Assembly (NCBI GenBank): GCA_050050115.1
Contig: JASFUX010000029.1
Span: forward strand, 1 to 18,940
From: JASFUX01 sp050050115
GTDB lineage: Bacteria > Pseudomonadota > Alphaproteobacteria > Caulobacterales > Maricaulaceae
Direction of reading: 5' to 3'
Length of the DNA stretch: 18,940 nucleotides
In this document: positions 1-8,033 of the stretch, in pieces
Position numbering within the stretch: the first letter of the stretch is position 1
How the letters are laid out: the number at the start of each line of letters is the position of its first letter
Made by a program: the position numbers and the translations under genes
Notes under the pieces: generated by a model
Seen by the model: only the letters and a program-made list of their open reading frames with translations
Databases searched by the model: none
Told to the model about the DNA's origin: nothing

Positions 1-2
1 TC

Positions 3-32
3 GGGCCGTTCGATCCGGACGCTTTCTCATGA
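3..32 (+). CDS. C-terminal tail of an upstream gene (partial, unidentified)
   Basis: Reading from base 3, nine codons encode GPFDPDAFS and end in TGA at 30-32. This stop overlaps the pyrD ATG in an ATGA arrangement like those at other junctions in the window. In many alphaproteobacteria a small DUF952-type protein precedes pyrD and can end in an acidic/aromatic tail of this style, but nine residues cannot identify it. The call rests mainly on the stop/start overlap. Confidence 0.35.
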   Translation, partial: GPFDPDAFS

Positions 33-1099
33 TCGTCGATCTGGCGGCGCGCGCGGCGCGTCTGCTTCCTCCCGAGGCGGCGCACCGGGCCGGGCTGCTG
101 GGGCTTAAGCTCGGTGCGGCGCGGCGCGGTCCTCCGCCTCAAGAGTGTCCGGCGCTTGAAACGATGCTGGCGGGGCTGAAGCTGCCCAACCCGGTCGGGC
201 TCGCGCCCGGGTTCGACAAGAACGCCGAGGTCCCGGACGAGGCGCTGCGCCTCGGCTTCGGCTTCGTCGAGATCGGCGCGGTCACGCCCAGGCCGCAGGC
301 GGGCAACCCGCGCCCGCGCCTGTTTCGCCTTGATGAAGACCGCGCGGTGATCAACCGTATGGGCTTCAACAACGATGGCCTCGACGCGATCGCGAGAAGA
401 CTTGAGAAACGATACAGGCGCGGCGGCGTCGGGAGCGTTGGGGTCAATCTCGGGGCTAACAAGGACTCCGAAGATCGCGCCGGCGACTATGTGAAGGGGT
501 TGGTCCGGCTCTGGGGCCTTGCTGACTATTTCACCGTCAACGTTTCCTCGCCGAACACGCCGGCGTTGCGCGAGCTGCAGGGGCGCGACGCGCTTGGCGC
601 GTTGCTCGACCGGTTGGCCGAGGCGCGGGCGGGGCGCGCCGGCGACACGGCCGCGCCGCCGATGTTCTTGAAGGTTGCGCCGGATCTGAACGAAGACGAG
701 ATCGACGCGATCGCGTCGGCGGCGCGCGAGACCGGGGTCGACGGCCTCGTCGTCTCCAACACCACGGTCGCGCGGCCCGCCTCGCTCAAGAGTCGGTTCA
801 AGGACGAACAAGGTGGTCTCTCTGGCCGGCCCTTGTTCGAACCCTCGACGCGGGTCCTGAAACTGTTCCGTCAGGCGACGGCGGGTCGCGTGCCCCTGAT
901 CGGTGTAGGCGGAATCGAGGACGCGGCGACCGCTTATGCGAAGATCCGCGCCGGCGCCTCCGCGGTGCAGCTTTACACGGCGATGGTGTTCGAAGGTCCG
1001 GGGCTGGCGGCGCGCATTCTCGAAGGGTTGAACGAGCTGATCCAACGCGACGGCTTCGCCCACATTGGCGAAGCCGTTGGCGTGGACGTCAAGCTTTGA
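29..1099 (+). CDS. pyrD: Dihydroorotate dehydrogenase (quinone), class 2
   Basis: It oxidises dihydroorotate to orotate in de novo pyrimidine synthesis and passes electrons through FMN to membrane quinone. The 356-aa product has the class 2 layout. An amphipathic N-terminal helix region (about residues 1-35) fits membrane and quinone contact. A beta/alpha barrel follows with PNPVGLAPGFDKNAE (53-67), EIGAVTPRPQ (81-90) and the NRMGFNNDG segment (109-117). The active-site motif NVSSPNTPALR starts at 171, and Ser174 is the expected catalytic base by comparison with the E. coli enzyme. FMN/phosphate-binding segments are VVSNTT (241-246), GGLSGRPL (262-269) and GVGGIEDA (292-299). Length matches the family. 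The start overlaps the stop of the preceding frame, suggesting an operon running in from the left. Its last 11 bases overlap the end of the opposing MATE gene. Confidence 0.96.
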   Translation: MIVDLAARAARLLPPEAAHRAGLLGLKLGAARRGPPPQECPALETMLAGLKLPNPVGLAPGFDKNAEVPDEALRLGFGFVEIGAVTPRPQAGNPRPRLFRLDEDRAVINRMGFNNDGLDAIARRLEKRYRRGGVGSVGVNLGANKDSEDRAGDYVKGLVRLWGLADYFTVNVSSPNTPALRELQGRDALGALLDRLAEARAGRAGDTAAPPMFLKVAPDLNEDEIDAIASAARETGVDGLVVSNTTVARPASLKSRFKDEQGGLSGRPLFEPSTRVLKLFRQATAGRVPLIGVGGIEDAATAYAKIRAGASAVQLYTAMVFEGPGLAARILEGLNELIQRDGFAHIGEAVGVDVKL

Positions 1100-2417
1100 C
1101 GTCCCGCTCCAACGCCGGATAGTCAGCCGCCAGCGCGCCGGCGCGGGCGAGGTAGAAGAGCAGGAACGCCGTCCAGGCGCCGTGCGCGCCGAAGTTGGGC
1201 GTGAGCGTGCGGTCGAGCGCGAGGTAGATCAGCGCCGAGGCGATCCCGGCGTTGCGCATCGCGGCTGACCGCGTCGCGCCGATGAAAATCCCGTCGAGCT
1301 GCCAGGCGGCTGCGCCGAAGAACGGGATCGCCGCGCAATAGGGCAGAAACCGCAGGGCGCTCGCACGCGCCTCTTCGTCGGCGATCCAGGCGTCGAGCAG
1401 CGCCGGGCCGAAGGCGAAGGTGGCGATCATGAAGAGAAAGCCGCTGGCGAACGCGAACTCGCTGGTCAGCCGGATCGCGCGTCTGAGCGCGCTCACAGAC
1501 TTCGCCCCGAAGGCGCGGCCGACCTCGCTTTCGGCCACGAACGCGTAGGCGTCGAGCACGAAGGCCCAGACGCTGACGATCTGCAAGAGCACATGGTTGC
1601 CCGCCAGCACCGCCGCGCCGAGCTTCGCCCCGATGTTGGCGAACCAGGAGAAGGAGATCACCAGCGACCAGGTGCGGATCATCAGATCGAGGTTGACCGC
1701 GAACAGCTGCTTTAGCGCGCTCGGATCGAAGACCGCTCGCGGCGCGCGCGCTTCGGATCGCCATCCGCCGCGTCGCTGCACGACCAGGTGGACGACCAAG
1801 CCCGCCATCAACGCCGAAAGCACGTCGGCGATGGCGGTCGCCCAAGCGACGCCCGCCACGCCTAGGTTCAGCCCAAAGACGAACCAGAAGTCGAGGCCGA
1901 TGTTCACCGCGGAGTAAACGACCGTGACGGCCAGCACTTCGCGCGTCCGGCCTGCGCCGATGAGCCAGCCGGTCAAGGCGAACGAAGCGAAGGCGCCGAT
2001 CGCGCCCAGCGCGCGGATCGAGAAGTAGACCTCGCCCAGCCGCTCGACCTTGGCCTCGCCTTGCAGCACCCAGAAGCCGAGCGCCGCGGCCGGTCCGCGC
2101 AGCACCAGGACGATGAGGCCGATCGCCAGCGCCGCGGTCAGCGCGCGCAGCACGATGAGCTGGCTTGCAGTCTGATCGTTCGCGCCCTCGGCCTGGGCGG
2201 CGAGCCCGGTCGTGCTCATCCGCAGGAAGTAGAACGACCAGTAGAAGATGTTGAACAGCACCGCGCCGAGCGCGACGCCCGCGATGTCGTCCTTGTCGCC
2301 GACGGCGCCGATCACGAAGGTGTCCGCGACGCTCGCCAGTGGCGTGGCGGCGTTGGCGAACACCATCGGCCAGGCGAGATGAAACACCCGCCGTCGGGTC
2401 AGGGGAGGTGGGGTCAT
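1089..2417 (-). CDS. MATE family efflux transporter (DinF-like)
   Basis: A 442-aa polytopic inner-membrane protein of normal MATE length with about 12 hydrophobic segments. It opens with MTPPPLTRRRVFHLAWPMV, followed by NAATPLASVADTFVIG, the first-helix Asn/Pro and Asp pattern of MATE transporters. The segment FYWSFYFLRMSTTGLAAQA and the mid-protein VNLDLMIRTWSLVISFSW fit the DinF subgroup. The family exports drugs, metabolites or organic cations using proton or sodium gradients; the substrate here cannot be told. The ATG lacks a clear purine-rich ribosome site. It sits 41 bases after the stop of the renalase-like gene on the same strand, so the two probably share a transcript. The stop lies inside the 3' end of convergent pyrD, and no terminator is visible between them. 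Confidence 0.9.
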   Translation of the reverse strand: MTPPPLTRRRVFHLAWPMVFANAATPLASVADTFVIGAVGDKDDIAGVALGAVLFNIFYWSFYFLRMSTTGLAAQAEGANDQTASQLIVLRALTAALAIGLIVLVLRGPAAALGFWVLQGEAKVERLGEVYFSIRALGAIGAFASFALTGWLIGAGRTREVLAVTVVYSAVNIGLDFWFVFGLNLGVAGVAWATAIADVLSALMAGLVVHLVVQRRGGWRSEARAPRAVFDPSALKQLFAVNLDLMIRTWSLVISFSWFANIGAKLGAAVLAGNHVLLQIVSVWAFVLDAYAFVAESEVGRAFGAKSVSALRRAIRLTSEFAFASGFLFMIATFAFGPALLDAWIADEEARASALRFLPYCAAIPFFGAAAWQLDGIFIGATRSAAMRNAGIASALIYLALDRTLTPNFGAHGAWTAFLLFYLARAGALAADYPALERDVKA

Positions 2418-2458
2418 AGGGCGTTGAAGAGCTGGGCGTCCGCGAAGCGAAGCTCGAT

Positions 2459-3514
2459 CTAGCTCCTCGGCCTTCCCGCGTCGACCGAAACCGTCTCGCG
2501 CGTCTCATGCTCGGGCGCGTCCATGAACTCGCGCTCTTCGGCGAGCATGCGCCCGAGCGCGTCGCCGGAGTTCCAGGCGAGCTCGACGCGCTGGCCGAGA
2601 TACCAGTCCCCGCAGGAGCCGATGGAAAGCGCCCGATCCCAGCCGAACGGCGAGCCCACCGGCCGCTCGACCATGGCATGCCGCCACAGATGGACGGCGG
2701 CGAAGACAGGTTCGGACGCTTTGAGCCGTTTACGGAAGGCCTCGATCAGCTCGCGCTCGACGTCGCCGGGCGCGGCGTCGACGTGAAGCTGGCTCCAGCT
2801 CGGTGAGGCGTGGGCGACCCAGGCCTCGACGTCCGCGCGTCCGGGCTTCGAGGCATTGCGCGCCACCCAGGAGATCGGTCCGCCGTTGATCTTCGCCGCG
2901 TCGAAGGGCGGGCGCAGGCGCTCGTCGAAGGCGAGCATCAGCGCCCAGCACGGCGCGCTTCGCGCGCGCACGGCGGCCGAAGACTGAAGCGGCGCGAGGT
3001 CGTGCAGCAGCGCAGCCGCCGTCTCGCCGGGCGTCGCCAGGATCACTGCGTGATAAAAGCCGCGCTCGCGGCCGTCGGCGAGTTTCAAGCGCCACAGCCC
3101 CGGCTCGCCGATGATCTCGGCGACTTCAGCGCTCCAGTGCACGGATAGATCGCCAAGCTGCTCCTTCAGCACCGCGCTCATCGACGGCCGGCCGACCCAG
3201 GCGAAGGCCGAGAAGGGACGGGTACCGCCCCGCTCGTCGAGGGTGACGAGCCGCGCGTCCCAGCTCTCGGCGACGCCGGCGGCGACCCAGGCGCGCACCT
3301 GTCGCGAAAAGGCGTCCTCGCGCACGGTGAAATACTGCGCGCCGTGGTCGAAACTGATCTCGCCCAGAGGCGTCTTTGCGCGCCGGGTCGACATCCGACC
3401 GCCGGGACCGCGTCCCCTGTCGAACAGCTCGATATCCCAGCCGGCGTCTCGCATCCGGCGTGCGCATGTCGCGCCCGCGATGCCGGCGCCGATCACGGCG
3501 GCGCGCTGCGTCAT
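2459..3514 (-). CDS. Renalase-like NAD(P)/FAD-dependent oxidoreductase
   Basis: A 351-aa soluble flavoprotein. The N-terminus MTQRAAVIGAGIAGATCARR holds the dinucleotide-binding GxGxxG (9-14) with the acidic end of strand 2 at ELFDRGRGPGGRMSTRR (29-45), the segment typical of renalase-like amine-oxidase-fold proteins (COG3380 type). FDHGAQYFTVR (55-65) is another hallmark. The C-terminal GSCGDWYLGQRVELAWNSG (299-317) is the FAD-contacting motif near the end of the family. Bacterial renalases oxidise aberrant dihydro-NAD(P) isomers, but this subfamily is only loosely assigned and the substrate is unknown. I chose the ATG at 3514 over one 18 codons upstream because AAGGGGA lies about six bases before it and the extra residues are basic and low complexity. 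The gene is followed at 41 bases by the MATE gene and is separated from the upstream flavoprotein gene by 141 bases. Confidence 0.85.
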   Translation of the reverse strand: MTQRAAVIGAGIAGATCARRMRDAGWDIELFDRGRGPGGRMSTRRAKTPLGEISFDHGAQYFTVREDAFSRQVRAWVAAGVAESWDARLVTLDERGGTRPFSAFAWVGRPSMSAVLKEQLGDLSVHWSAEVAEIIGEPGLWRLKLADGRERGFYHAVILATPGETAAALLHDLAPLQSSAAVRARSAPCWALMLAFDERLRPPFDAAKINGGPISWVARNASKPGRADVEAWVAHASPSWSQLHVDAAPGDVERELIEAFRKRLKASEPVFAAVHLWRHAMVERPVGSPFGWDRALSIGSCGDWYLGQRVELAWNSGDALGRMLAEEREFMDAPEHETRETVSVDAGRPRS

Positions 3515-3655
3515 GGCGTTTCCCCTTCGCCCGGCGCGTGCTTCCCCCCGCCGCCGGGTCCAGCCCAAACCTACGCGATACGGTAAGCCCGCCCGGACGC
3601 CCTGAGGATCACTTCTAGCACATGAGATACAGTGAAAAAGGGGCGGGCCGCGGCC
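3515..3655 (-). promoter_or_regulatory. Intergenic region upstream of the renalase-like gene
   Basis: These 141 bases separate two same-strand genes. Read on the - strand, the left-over end of the geranylgeranyl-reductase-like gene is followed by a GC-rich stretch containing the self-complementary GGCCGCGGCC, then a run of five T (3636-3640 on the + strand as AAAAA). This could be a weak Rho-independent terminator for the aroK operon, although the hairpin and T-run are separated by about six bases. A promoter for the renalase-like gene would have to lie here, but I see no convincing -35/-10 pair. Confidence 0.3.
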
Positions 3656-4753
3656 TCAGGCAGCGTGGGCGCTTTGCCCGCTCCCGTCGCGGGAGAAATA
3701 AACGCGGCGGGCGAAAGCGCGGAAGGCGCCGGTCGACAGGGCCGCGTCGAGGATCGGATTGGCCGGCGCGATATCGAGACCGGCGCGCAACAGCGACTTG
3801 ACGGCGAACCGCGGCAGGCCGGGTTCGAGGACCGCCGCGGGCGGCGGGCCGTCTTGGACCAGATGCGCGGCGATCGCCGCGCCGAAGTGCCGGCCCTGCT
3901 CGATGGCGAGCTTGATGCCGCCTCCGGTTAGCGGCGAGACCATCCCCGCCGCGTCGCCGACCAGCATCGCGCGCCCCTCTTGCCAATGCGCGACGAGGCC
4001 GCCGCAGGGGATCACGCCGGCGCGCCGCTCCATCACATGAGAGTCGTCAAGCTCGAAGCGGTCGGCCACTTCGTCCGCAAACGGCTGAAGCTTCGGTCGC
4101 CGTCCGTGCGCGACGGCGAGGCCGACCTGCAGGAAGTTCGGCGCCGGCGCGGCCCAGGCGAGATAGCCGGGCGCCGAACGGCTGTCCAAGAAGCAATAGA
4201 GGTAGTCCGGATCGAGGTCCTCGGGCAGCGGATATTCACGCTCGAGCCCGGTCAGCATCCGCGTGTTGGCGCCGAGCCCGAAGGCTTGCGCCACCCGCGA
4301 GCGCGCGCCGTCCGCGCCGAGGATGAAGCGCGCGCGCACGCTGCGTCCGCCGATCTGCGCGGTCACGCCCTCAGCGTCCTGCGCGGCCCCCTCGAAGCGC
4401 GCCTTCTCCCAGATCGTCACGCCGTCCTTGCGCGCCCGCTCGGCCATCCAGGTGAGGACGCCGCGCGTGTCGGTGGTGAGGAAGTAAGAGCCGCGCGCGG
4501 TCAGGTCGACCGACTTCCGCGAAGGCCCGTAGAGGCGGACTTTGTGGACCTTGCGGCAAAGCGCGGCGGGGATGTCGAGCAGGTCGTGGGCTTCCTTGAC
4601 GAAAATGCCGGTGGTGTGCAGCCGCGCGCCGATCGCGCGCTTCGCCTCGACGACCAGCACCCGCGCGCCCGCCCGCGCCGCCGCGGCGCCTGCTTCGAGC
4701 CCGGCGAAGCCGCCGCCGACAATCAGAAGATCCGTGTCGAACGGCTCGCTCAT
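3656..4753 (-). CDS. Geranylgeranyl reductase-like NAD(P)/FAD oxidoreductase
   Basis: A 365-aa flavoprotein of the BchP/ChlP/FixC-like group (COG0644). The N-terminus has the FAD Rossmann motif DLLIVGGGFAGLEAG (8-22). ILGADGARSRVAQ (144-156) is the mid-protein DG motif, and GDAAGMVSPLTGGGIKLAIE (266-285) is the second FAD motif, whose SPLTGGGI form is typical of geranylgeranyl-reductase-type enzymes. The family saturates double bonds of isoprenoid chains or hydroxylates or dehydrogenates other lipids. No bacteriochlorophyll or carotenoid genes are nearby, so the substrate may be a quinone or lipid isoprenoid, or something unrelated. It is the last gene of the aroK operon, with its ATG overlapping the CNNM/CorC gene stop by four bases (ATGA). 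No membrane segment is evident. Confidence 0.8.
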   Translation of the reverse strand: MSEPFDTDLLIVGGGFAGLEAGAAAARAGARVLVVEAKRAIGARLHTTGIFVKEAHDLLDIPAALCRKVHKVRLYGPSRKSVDLTARGSYFLTTDTRGVLTWMAERARKDGVTIWEKARFEGAAQDAEGVTAQIGGRSVRARFILGADGARSRVAQAFGLGANTRMLTGLEREYPLPEDLDPDYLYCFLDSRSAPGYLAWAAPAPNFLQVGLAVAHGRRPKLQPFADEVADRFELDDSHVMERRAGVIPCGGLVAHWQEGRAMLVGDAAGMVSPLTGGGIKLAIEQGRHFGAAIAAHLVQDGPPPAAVLEPGLPRFAVKSLLRAGLDIAPANPILDAALSTGAFRAFARRVYFSRDGSGQSAHAA

Positions 4754-6063
4754 GCGGTCTTTTCGGTCGGCAAGGTGGAGACGCGCAGCTGGGTGAGCTG
4801 GTTGCGCCGCCGGCCGGTGATCTCGAACCGCCGGTCGTAGAAGGAGAACACCTGGCCAGGCTCGGGGATGGTCTGGGCCTCGTGGATGACGAGGCCGGCG
4901 ACGGTGACCGCCTCGTCGTCCGGCAGCGCCCAGTCGAGCGCGCGGTTGAGGTCGCGGATCGTCACCGAGCCGTCGACGAGGTAGGAGCCGTCCTGCTGCA
5001 GCACGACGCCTTCGACCGGGCGGTCGTACTCATCGTGGATCTCCCCGACGATCTCTTCGAGGATGTCCTCGAGCGTGACGAGGCCCATGAGCGCGCCGTA
5101 CTCGTCGACGACGAGGGCGAAGTGCTCGCGCTTGGCGCGGAAGGCGGCCAGTTGCTCAAAGAGGCTTGTCGTCTCGGGTACGAACCAGGGCTCGCGCGCG
5201 ATCTTCTCAAGGTCGATCTTAGAAAGATCGCCGTTCGCCGCGTTCAAGGCGCGGGAGAGATCCTTCGCGTGCAGCACACCGACGATGTTCTCCGCATCGT
5301 CCTTCCACAGCGGAATGCGCGTGTGCCGGCTTTCGAGCGCCATGTCGACGGCCGTGCGCGGGTCTTCGTCCGCGTCGATCATCTCCATGCTTTTCCGGTG
5401 CACCATGACGTCGGCGACGTTGTAGTCGCGTAGATCGAGGATGCCGCCGAGCATCGCCTTGTCGGTCTCCTCGACCGCGCCTTCCTTGTGGTGCAGCTCG
5501 ATGTGGCCGCGCATCTCTTCGTGGAAGGAGAGTACGTCGCCCTCGGCGCGCACGCCGAAGAGTCGCAAGGCGCCGCGGACGATCACCTGGATCGCGGCGA
5601 CGACAGGGCCGAACAGCTTGACGATGACCGTGATCGGTCCGGAGACCCCCATCGCCATGCGCTCGGTGCTGGAGATGGCGTAGGTCTTGGGCAGCACCTC
5701 GGCGAAGATGACGACCAGCGCAGTCATCACCAGCGTGGCGACGCCGACGCCGGCCTGGCCGAAGACCCTCAAGAACACATAGGTCGCGAGCGCCGAAGCG
5801 AGGATGTTGACGATGTTGTTGCCCAGAAGGATCGCGCCGATCAGGCTCTCGCGATCGGCGACGAGGTGGGTGACGCGGGCCGCGCGCTTGTCGCCTTCGC
5901 CTTCGAGCTGATGCATGCGCGCGCGGCTGACCGCCGTCAGCGCGGTCTCCGAGCCCGAGAAGAAGCCCGAGAACATCAGCAAAATGATGATTGCGCCGAT
6001 CGGCCAGAGCAGGGCCGGGTCGAAAAGGGAGGCTCCGGTCTCGACGACGGAGGCGAGGCTCAT
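4750..6063 (-). CDS. CNNM/CBS/CorC-domain membrane protein (HlyC/CorC family)
   Basis: The 437-aa protein has the full three-part layout. A DUF21/CNNM membrane domain spans about residues 1-200, with IIILLMFSGFFSGSETALTA (25-44) and the signature FAEVLPKT (120-127). A CBS pair follows (about 215-335), including VADVMVHRKSM and LVVDEYGALMGLVTLEDILE (317-336). A CorC/HlyC C-terminal domain (about 355-430) opens at GSYLVDGSVTIRDLN. Relatives are linked to magnesium or cobalt efflux and ion homeostasis; the hemolysin name is historical. The start is set by AAAGGAG at 6072-6078 (- strand) eight bases upstream. The open frame continues far beyond this without stops, but those residues are an Arg-rich shadow of aroB. 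Both ends overlap neighbours by four bases, so translation is probably coupled to aroB and to the downstream flavoprotein. Confidence 0.93.
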   Translation of the reverse strand: MSLASVVETGASLFDPALLWPIGAIIILLMFSGFFSGSETALTAVSRARMHQLEGEGDKRAARVTHLVADRESLIGAILLGNNIVNILASALATYVFLRVFGQAGVGVATLVMTALVVIFAEVLPKTYAISSTERMAMGVSGPITVIVKLFGPVVAAIQVIVRGALRLFGVRAEGDVLSFHEEMRGHIELHHKEGAVEETDKAMLGGILDLRDYNVADVMVHRKSMEMIDADEDPRTAVDMALESRHTRIPLWKDDAENIVGVLHAKDLSRALNAANGDLSKIDLEKIAREPWFVPETTSLFEQLAAFRAKREHFALVVDEYGALMGLVTLEDILEEIVGEIHDEYDRPVEGVVLQQDGSYLVDGSVTIRDLNRALDWALPDDEAVTVAGLVIHEAQTIPEPGQVFSFYDRRFEITGRRRNQLTQLRVSTLPTEKTA

Positions 6064-7193
6064 CCCGCATGCTCCTTTAAGAAGGCGAGGAGGCGATCCT
6101 CCTCCCGCTCCTCGACAAGCTCCGAGGCGCCGGGTCCGTGCGGCAGCACGAGGCGGATGGTCCCGGCCTTGTTCTTCTTGTCCGAGCGCATGCGCGATAA
6201 AAGCGCTTCGGGATCGAACGGCGCGCCTTCGAGCGCGTGCGGCGTCACCGGCAGGTCCGGCGCGGCGATCAGCGCGCGAACGCGCGCGGCGAAATCCGGC
6301 GCGGCGCGCCCCGTCGCGGCGGCGTAATCGGCGGCGAGCACGATCCCCGCGGCGACCGCCTCGCCATGGCGCAGCCCGCTGGCGTAGCCGGCTTCGGCCT
6401 CGAACGCATGGGCGAAGGTGTGGCCGAGATTGAGGAGCGCGCGCACCCCGGCCTCGCGTTCGTCGGCGCTGACGATCCGCGCCTTGAACGCCACCGCGCG
6501 GGCGATCGCTTCGGCGCGCACGTCGTCTTCGCCCGCGAAGAAGGCGCTTGCATTGGCTTCGAGCCAACTCAAGAACTCTTCGCCGTCGATGATCGCGGCC
6601 TTGGCGATCTCGGCGAAGCCGGATCGGAGGTCGCGCTCGGGCAACGTCGTCAGCGTGTTGACGTCGGCGAGCACCAGCCGGGGTTGGTGAAAGGCGCCGA
6701 TCAGGTTCTTGCCGGCCTTGGCGTTGATCGCGGTCTTGCCGCCCACGGAACTGTCGACCTGGGCGAGCAGGGTGGTCGGGACCTGGATGAAGGCCACGCC
6801 GCGGTTGACGATCGCCGCGGCGAAGCCGGCGAGGTCGCCGATCACGCCGCCGCCGAAGGCGACGATCGCCTCGTCGCGCTCGACCCGGCGTTCGAGCAAC
6901 GCCTCGCACAGCATCTCGAGATCGGCGAACGACTTGCGCGCTTCGCCAGGTTCGAGCGCGATCATGTCCGTCTTGACGTCGATCGACTTGAGCCCCGCTT
7001 CGAGCGCGGCGCCGTGCAGGCGCGCGGCGGTCGCGTCGGCGATCACCACAGCACGGCCGCGGGGGAACGCATTGCCGACGTAGCCGCCGGCGTCGGCGAG
7101 CACGCCGGGGCCGATAATCACGTCGTAGCTGCGGTCGCCCCCGCGTGTGTCGTCAAGGGCGATCCGCTCGGTTCGGATCGAGGGCTTGCTCAC
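6060..7193 (-). CDS. aroB: 3-dehydroquinate synthase
   Basis: It cyclises DAHP to 3-dehydroquinate, the second step of the shikimate pathway, using NAD and a divalent metal. The 377-aa sequence shows the NAD-binding segment AFGGGVIGDLAGFAAA (112-127), VPTTLLAQVDSSVGGKTAIN (138-157) and GKNLIGAFHQP (161-171). The metal ligands are Glu195 in SGFAEIAKAA, His258 in LNLGHTFAHAFE and His276 in LRHGEAVAAG. The usual E. coli equivalents are Glu184, His247 and His264. The start codon is GTG (7193-7191), forming a GTGA overlap with the aroK stop, so translation probably depends on reinitiation after aroK. The protein is slightly longer than typical at both ends but nothing essential is missing. Confidence 0.97.
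   Translation of the reverse strand: MSKPSIRTERIALDDTRGGDRSYDVIIGPGVLADAGGYVGNAFPRGRAVVIADATAARLHGAALEAGLKSIDVKTDMIALEPGEARKSFADLEMLCEALLERRVERDEAIVAFGGGVIGDLAGFAAAIVNRGVAFIQVPTTLLAQVDSSVGGKTAINAKAGKNLIGAFHQPRLVLADVNTLTTLPERDLRSGFAEIAKAAIIDGEEFLSWLEANASAFFAGEDDVRAEAIARAVAFKARIVSADEREAGVRALLNLGHTFAHAFEAEAGYASGLRHGEAVAAGIVLAADYAAATGRAAPDFAARVRALIAAPDLPVTPHALEGAPFDPEALLSRMRSDKKNKAGTIRLVLPHGPGASELVEEREEDRLLAFLKEHAG
6072..6078 (-). promoter_or_regulatory. Strong Shine-Dalgarno site for the CNNM/CorC gene
   Basis: The - strand reads AAAGGAG followed by eight bases and the ATG at 6063. This decides the start of the CNNM/CorC protein, which otherwise has no in-frame stop for a long way upstream. It lies inside the 3' end of aroB. 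Confidence 0.75.
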
Positions 7194-7825
7194 GGCTGGG
7201 CGAGATCTCCCAGGCCCGCGCCGCCGCCCAGCGCCGCAGCGTCGAGCCCCGCTTCCCCAAGCGCGTCGAGCACGGCGCGCACGGTGTCGGCTTGCGGACC
7301 GTCGTGGCTTTCCACGGTCAGATCGGCTTCGGCGTAGATCGGGTGGCGCTCGGCCATGAGCCGCTCCATCACCGCGCGCGGATCGTCGCCGGCGAGCAGG
7401 GGGCGGTCGTTGCGCCGGCCAACGCGCTTGAGCAGCACCTCGATGTCGGCGCGCAGCCAGACGGTGACCGCCTTTTGCTTCATCAGCGCGCGGGTCTCGG
7501 GATGCATGAAGGCGCCCCCGCCGGTGGCGAGCACGATCGGCTCGTCCGAGAGCAGCCGGGCGATCACCCGGCGCTCGAGGGCGCGAAACTCAGCCTCGCC
7601 ATAGGCGTCGAAGATGTCCGGGATCGACATCTTCGCCGCCTCTTCGATCTCGGAATCGGAGTCGACGAACGTCCAGCCGAGCGCCGCGGCGACGCGCGCG
7701 CCGACGCTCGATTTGCCCGCTCCCATAAGGCCGACGAGGGCGATCGAGCGCGGCGTCTCGTCGCTGCCGGGTTCGGCGTCGGCGGCCTCTGCGGCCGTCG
7801 TGTCGCTAAGATGTCGCGTGCTCAC
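7190..7825 (-). CDS. aroK: Shikimate kinase
   Basis: It phosphorylates shikimate at O3 with ATP. The 211-aa protein carries the P-loop GLMGAGKSS (32-40), the shikimate-binding DSDSEIEE (55-62) with the Asp-x-Asp pair, FRALERRV with Arg81, the glycine motif TGGGAF (101-106) and the lid arginine in RRNDRPLL (Arg141). ERHPIYAEAD (159-168) is also typical. The N-terminal 25 residues are an acidic, low-complexity extension beyond the core kinase, and the C-terminus adds about 20 Gly/Ala-rich residues. The start is GTG (7825-7823) with a modest AGAAG upstream. It is first in the aroK-aroB-CNNM-flavoprotein operon and diverges from the small membrane protein gene across a 208-base gap. Confidence 0.95.
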   Translation of the reverse strand: MSTRHLSDTTAAEAADAEPGSDETPRSIALVGLMGAGKSSVGARVAAALGWTFVDSDSEIEEAAKMSIPDIFDAYGEAEFRALERRVIARLLSDEPIVLATGGGAFMHPETRALMKQKAVTVWLRADIEVLLKRVGRRNDRPLLAGDDPRAVMERLMAERHPIYAEADLTVESHDGPQADTVRAVLDALGEAGLDAAALGGGAGLGDLAQP

Positions 7826-7925
7826 GTTTCGCTTCTAGGCCGTAATTCCTCGGCAAGGCAAGGCGAGGCGGGCCGTCGGGGCCGCCCGCGGCGCGGTTGG
7901 CGGGGGACGGCCGGCCGGCGCGGCC

Positions 7926-7957
7926 TTGACGGGCCCCCGCCGAAGCCCGCCATAAAA
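7926..7957 (+). promoter_or_regulatory. Candidate sigma-70-type promoter for the 8034 operon
   Basis: Within the 208-base divergent gap 7826-8033, TTGACG at 7926-7931 is followed after 19 bases by CATAAAA at 7951-7957. This is the only AT-containing -10-like element in an otherwise extremely GC-rich stretch. The -35 is close to consensus, while the spacing is slightly long and the -10 imperfect. The rest of the gap holds short GGCAA/GGCGA tandem-like repeats (about 7851-7870) and GC-rich self-complementary sequence. Confidence 0.4.
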
Positions 7958-8033
7958 CCGCTCATGTCTGCAGGCGTGCTTGCGGGCGACTGTACGCCGG
8001 CGGGCCGGCTTTTGTTCAACATGGGGGCGCGCC

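Noticed and set aside
1123..2679. A 518-codon - strand frame shifted relative to the MATE and renalase-like genes
   Set aside because: Arg-rich translation with no hydrophobic helices. It overlaps both real genes in a shifted frame, a GC artefact.
6064..6909. N-terminal extension of the CNNM/CorC protein by about 280 residues
   Set aside because: The extra residues are Arg-rich shadow of aroB. A strong AAAGGAG site and a normal family N-terminus set the start at 6063.
7851..7870. GGCAA/GGCGA tandem-like repeats in the aroK upstream gap
   Set aside because: Too short and imperfect to call a repeat array; ordinary low-complexity GC-rich sequence.
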